Positions 5,062 through 6,008 of a DNA stretch of 6,008 nucleotides are shown here, one piece after another; within the stretch, counting starts at the first letter, position 1, and every line of letters starts with the position of its first letter. This stretch comes from DASYGT01 sp035999365. Its GTDB lineage: Bacteria; Actinomycetota; Actinomycetes; Mycobacteriales; Jatrophihabitantaceae. The position numbers were made by a program, and so were the translations under genes. The stretch spans positions 1 to 6,008 of the forward strand of contig DASYGT010000014.1 of the NCBI GenBank assembly GCA_035999365.1. Reading direction: 5' to 3'. The notes under the pieces are model-generated. The model was given only the letters and a program-made list of their open reading frames with translations, ran no database searches and was not told where the DNA came from.

Positions 5062-6008
5062 GTTCTCGACGTGCCGGCCGCATCGCGGCGGCAATGGCGG
5101 TCGTCTCGGTCGCGGCGCTTGCGGTGGGGACGCTCGTGGGCAGCGGCGCCGCGCCCGCCGTGCCGGCGCCCCCGGCGGTTCCCACGCTGACGAACACGGG
5201 CACCTGGCTTACCGACGCACAGGGGCGCGCCGTGGTGCTGCACGGGTTGAACGAGGTGTTCAAGGTGCCGCCCTACGAACCGTCGGCGTCCGGTTTCAGC
5301 GACGACGACGCTGCGTTCCTGCAGACGAACGGGTTCAACGCGATGCGTGTCGGCGTGATCTGGGCAGCCGTCGAACCGCAGCCGGGCGTCTTCGACGATG
5401 CCTATCTCGCCGACATCAGGCAGACGGTGCAGACCCTTGCGGCGCACGGCATCGTGTCGCTGCTCGACTTCCACCAGGATCTGTTCAACGAGCAGTTCCA
5501 GGGCGAGGGCGCGCCGGCATGGGCGGTGCAGACCACCTCCTTGCCGAACCCATCGCTCGGCTTCCCCTGGAACTACTTCGGCAACCTCGCCGAGGACCAC
5601 GCTTGGGACCGGTTCTGGCTCAATGCGAAGGCTCCGGACGGCGTCGGCCTGCAGGACCACTACGCCCACGCATGGGAGCACGTCGCGGCGACGTTGCACA
5701 CCGAGCCGGGCGTCCTGGGCTATGAGCTGATGAACGAGCCGTGGCCCGGGACGCTGTACCAACCGTGCGCCGTACCGAAGGTCGGTTGCCCGCTCTTCGA
5801 CGCCTTCCTGACCAAGTTCTACGTGCGGGTGCGCAACGCGATCCGCACCGTCGATCCGACGACGACGATCTGGGTTGAGCCGAACGTGCTGTTCTCGAAC
5901 TTCGACGGGACGAACCTGCGCCCCATCGCCGACGCCCACCTGGGCTTCGCTTTCCACGACTACTGCGGAACTGCGGCGGTCGGGCTCGGCAACACCGGCT
6001 GCTCGACG
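5058..6008 (+). CDS. Secreted GH5 glycoside hydrolase, endoglycoceramidase-like (C-terminus cut by window edge)
   Basis: This is a retaining beta-glycosidase of family GH5. It resembles the Rhodococcus endoglycoceramidases, which release the intact glycan from ceramide in glycosphingolipids. The frame is open to the window end (317 residues). Residues 1-8 are basic with a twin Arg, 9-30 are hydrophobic and APA (32-34) is a possible cleavage site, so export by Sec or possibly Tat is likely; there is no lipobox cysteine. Motifs are NAMRVGVIWAAVEPQPG (94-110), LLDFHQDLFNEQFQGEG (135-151) with the family HQD, GYELMNEPWPG (221-231) with the proposed acid/base Glu227, and FHDYC (299-303). Cysteines at 237, 244, 303 and 315 could form disulfides. 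The nucleophile Glu and the C-terminal domain expected in a protein of about 480 residues lie past 6008. The ATG overlaps the acyltransferase stop. It could instead be a glucosylceramidase or an endo-galactosylceramidase; the substrate is inferred. Confidence 0.88.
   Translation, partial: MSSRRAGRIAAAMAVVSVAALAVGTLVGSGAAPAVPAPPAVPTLTNTGTWLTDAQGRAVVLHGLNEVFKVPPYEPSASGFSDDDAAFLQTNGFNAMRVGVIWAAVEPQPGVFDDAYLADIRQTVQTLAAHGIVSLLDFHQDLFNEQFQGEGAPAWAVQTTSLPNPSLGFPWNYFGNLAEDHAWDRFWLNAKAPDGVGLQDHYAHAWEHVAATLHTEPGVLGYELMNEPWPGTLYQPCAVPKVGCPLFDAFLTKFYVRVRNAIRTVDPTTTIWVEPNVLFSNFDGTNLRPIADAHLGFAFHDYCGTAAVGLGNTGCST

Noticed and set aside
5058..5091. Tat signal on the GH5 protein
   Set aside because: The twin Arg (SSRRAGRIA) is present but the rest of the Tat consensus is weak, so Sec export is at least as likely and no firm Tat call is made.
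4560..5957. A 465-codon minus-strand open frame opposite the acyltransferase and GH5 genes
   Set aside because: Its product is Arg/His/Gly-rich low-complexity sequence with no recognisable domain. The plus strand carries clear catalytic motifs of two families; long antisense frames are expected in GC-rich coding DNA.

Overview
The window is GC-rich (roughly two-thirds G+C by eye) and densely coding, with G/C strongly favoured at third codon positions. The protein families and their sequence flavour point to an Actinomycetota genome, probably of the Mycobacteriales or a related order. This is a judgement from recalled protein similarity, not from a search. There are no tRNA or rRNA genes, CRISPR arrays, insertion sequences or transposases, and nothing that looks phage-derived. 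It reads as ordinary chromosomal housekeeping sequence with one more accessory-looking gene pair at the right edge.

Layout, left to right. (1) The left edge holds the first 159 codons of a minus-strand class I/II PLP aminotransferase of the DapC type (lysine/diaminopimelate pathway). (2) Only 42 bp away and divergent is a 108-residue basic protein with a C-terminal Rho_N/SAP-like helical motif, of the kind often annotated 'plasmid stabilization protein'. (3) It converges, with a 7-bp gap, on a minus-strand two-gene unit: a DEAD-box RNA helicase followed 17 bp later by typA/bipA, a ribosome-associated translational GTPase. This unit has a recognisable -10 box, a predicted leader of about 120 nt with two inverted repeats, and a strong Shine-Dalgarno before a TTG start. 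(4) A 216-bp divergent intergenic region separates it from a plus-strand pair: a PlsC-like acyltransferase, and a secreted GH5 glycosidase resembling endoglycoceramidase. The two overlap by ATGA, and the glycosidase runs off the right edge.

How the genes fit together. The helicase and TypA both belong to families that act on ribosome assembly or translation under stress (notably cold in E. coli), so their co-transcription behind a structured leader suggests a ribosome-maintenance operon. The acyltransferase/glycosidase pair suggests lipid or glycolipid work: a membrane-associated acyl transfer enzyme translationally coupled to an exported enzyme that may release lipids from glycosphingolipid-like substrates. 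Both operon-level functions are inferences. No clear sign of an undescribed defence, mobile or RNA system was found. The best leads are the structured leader and the acyltransferase/GH5 coupling.
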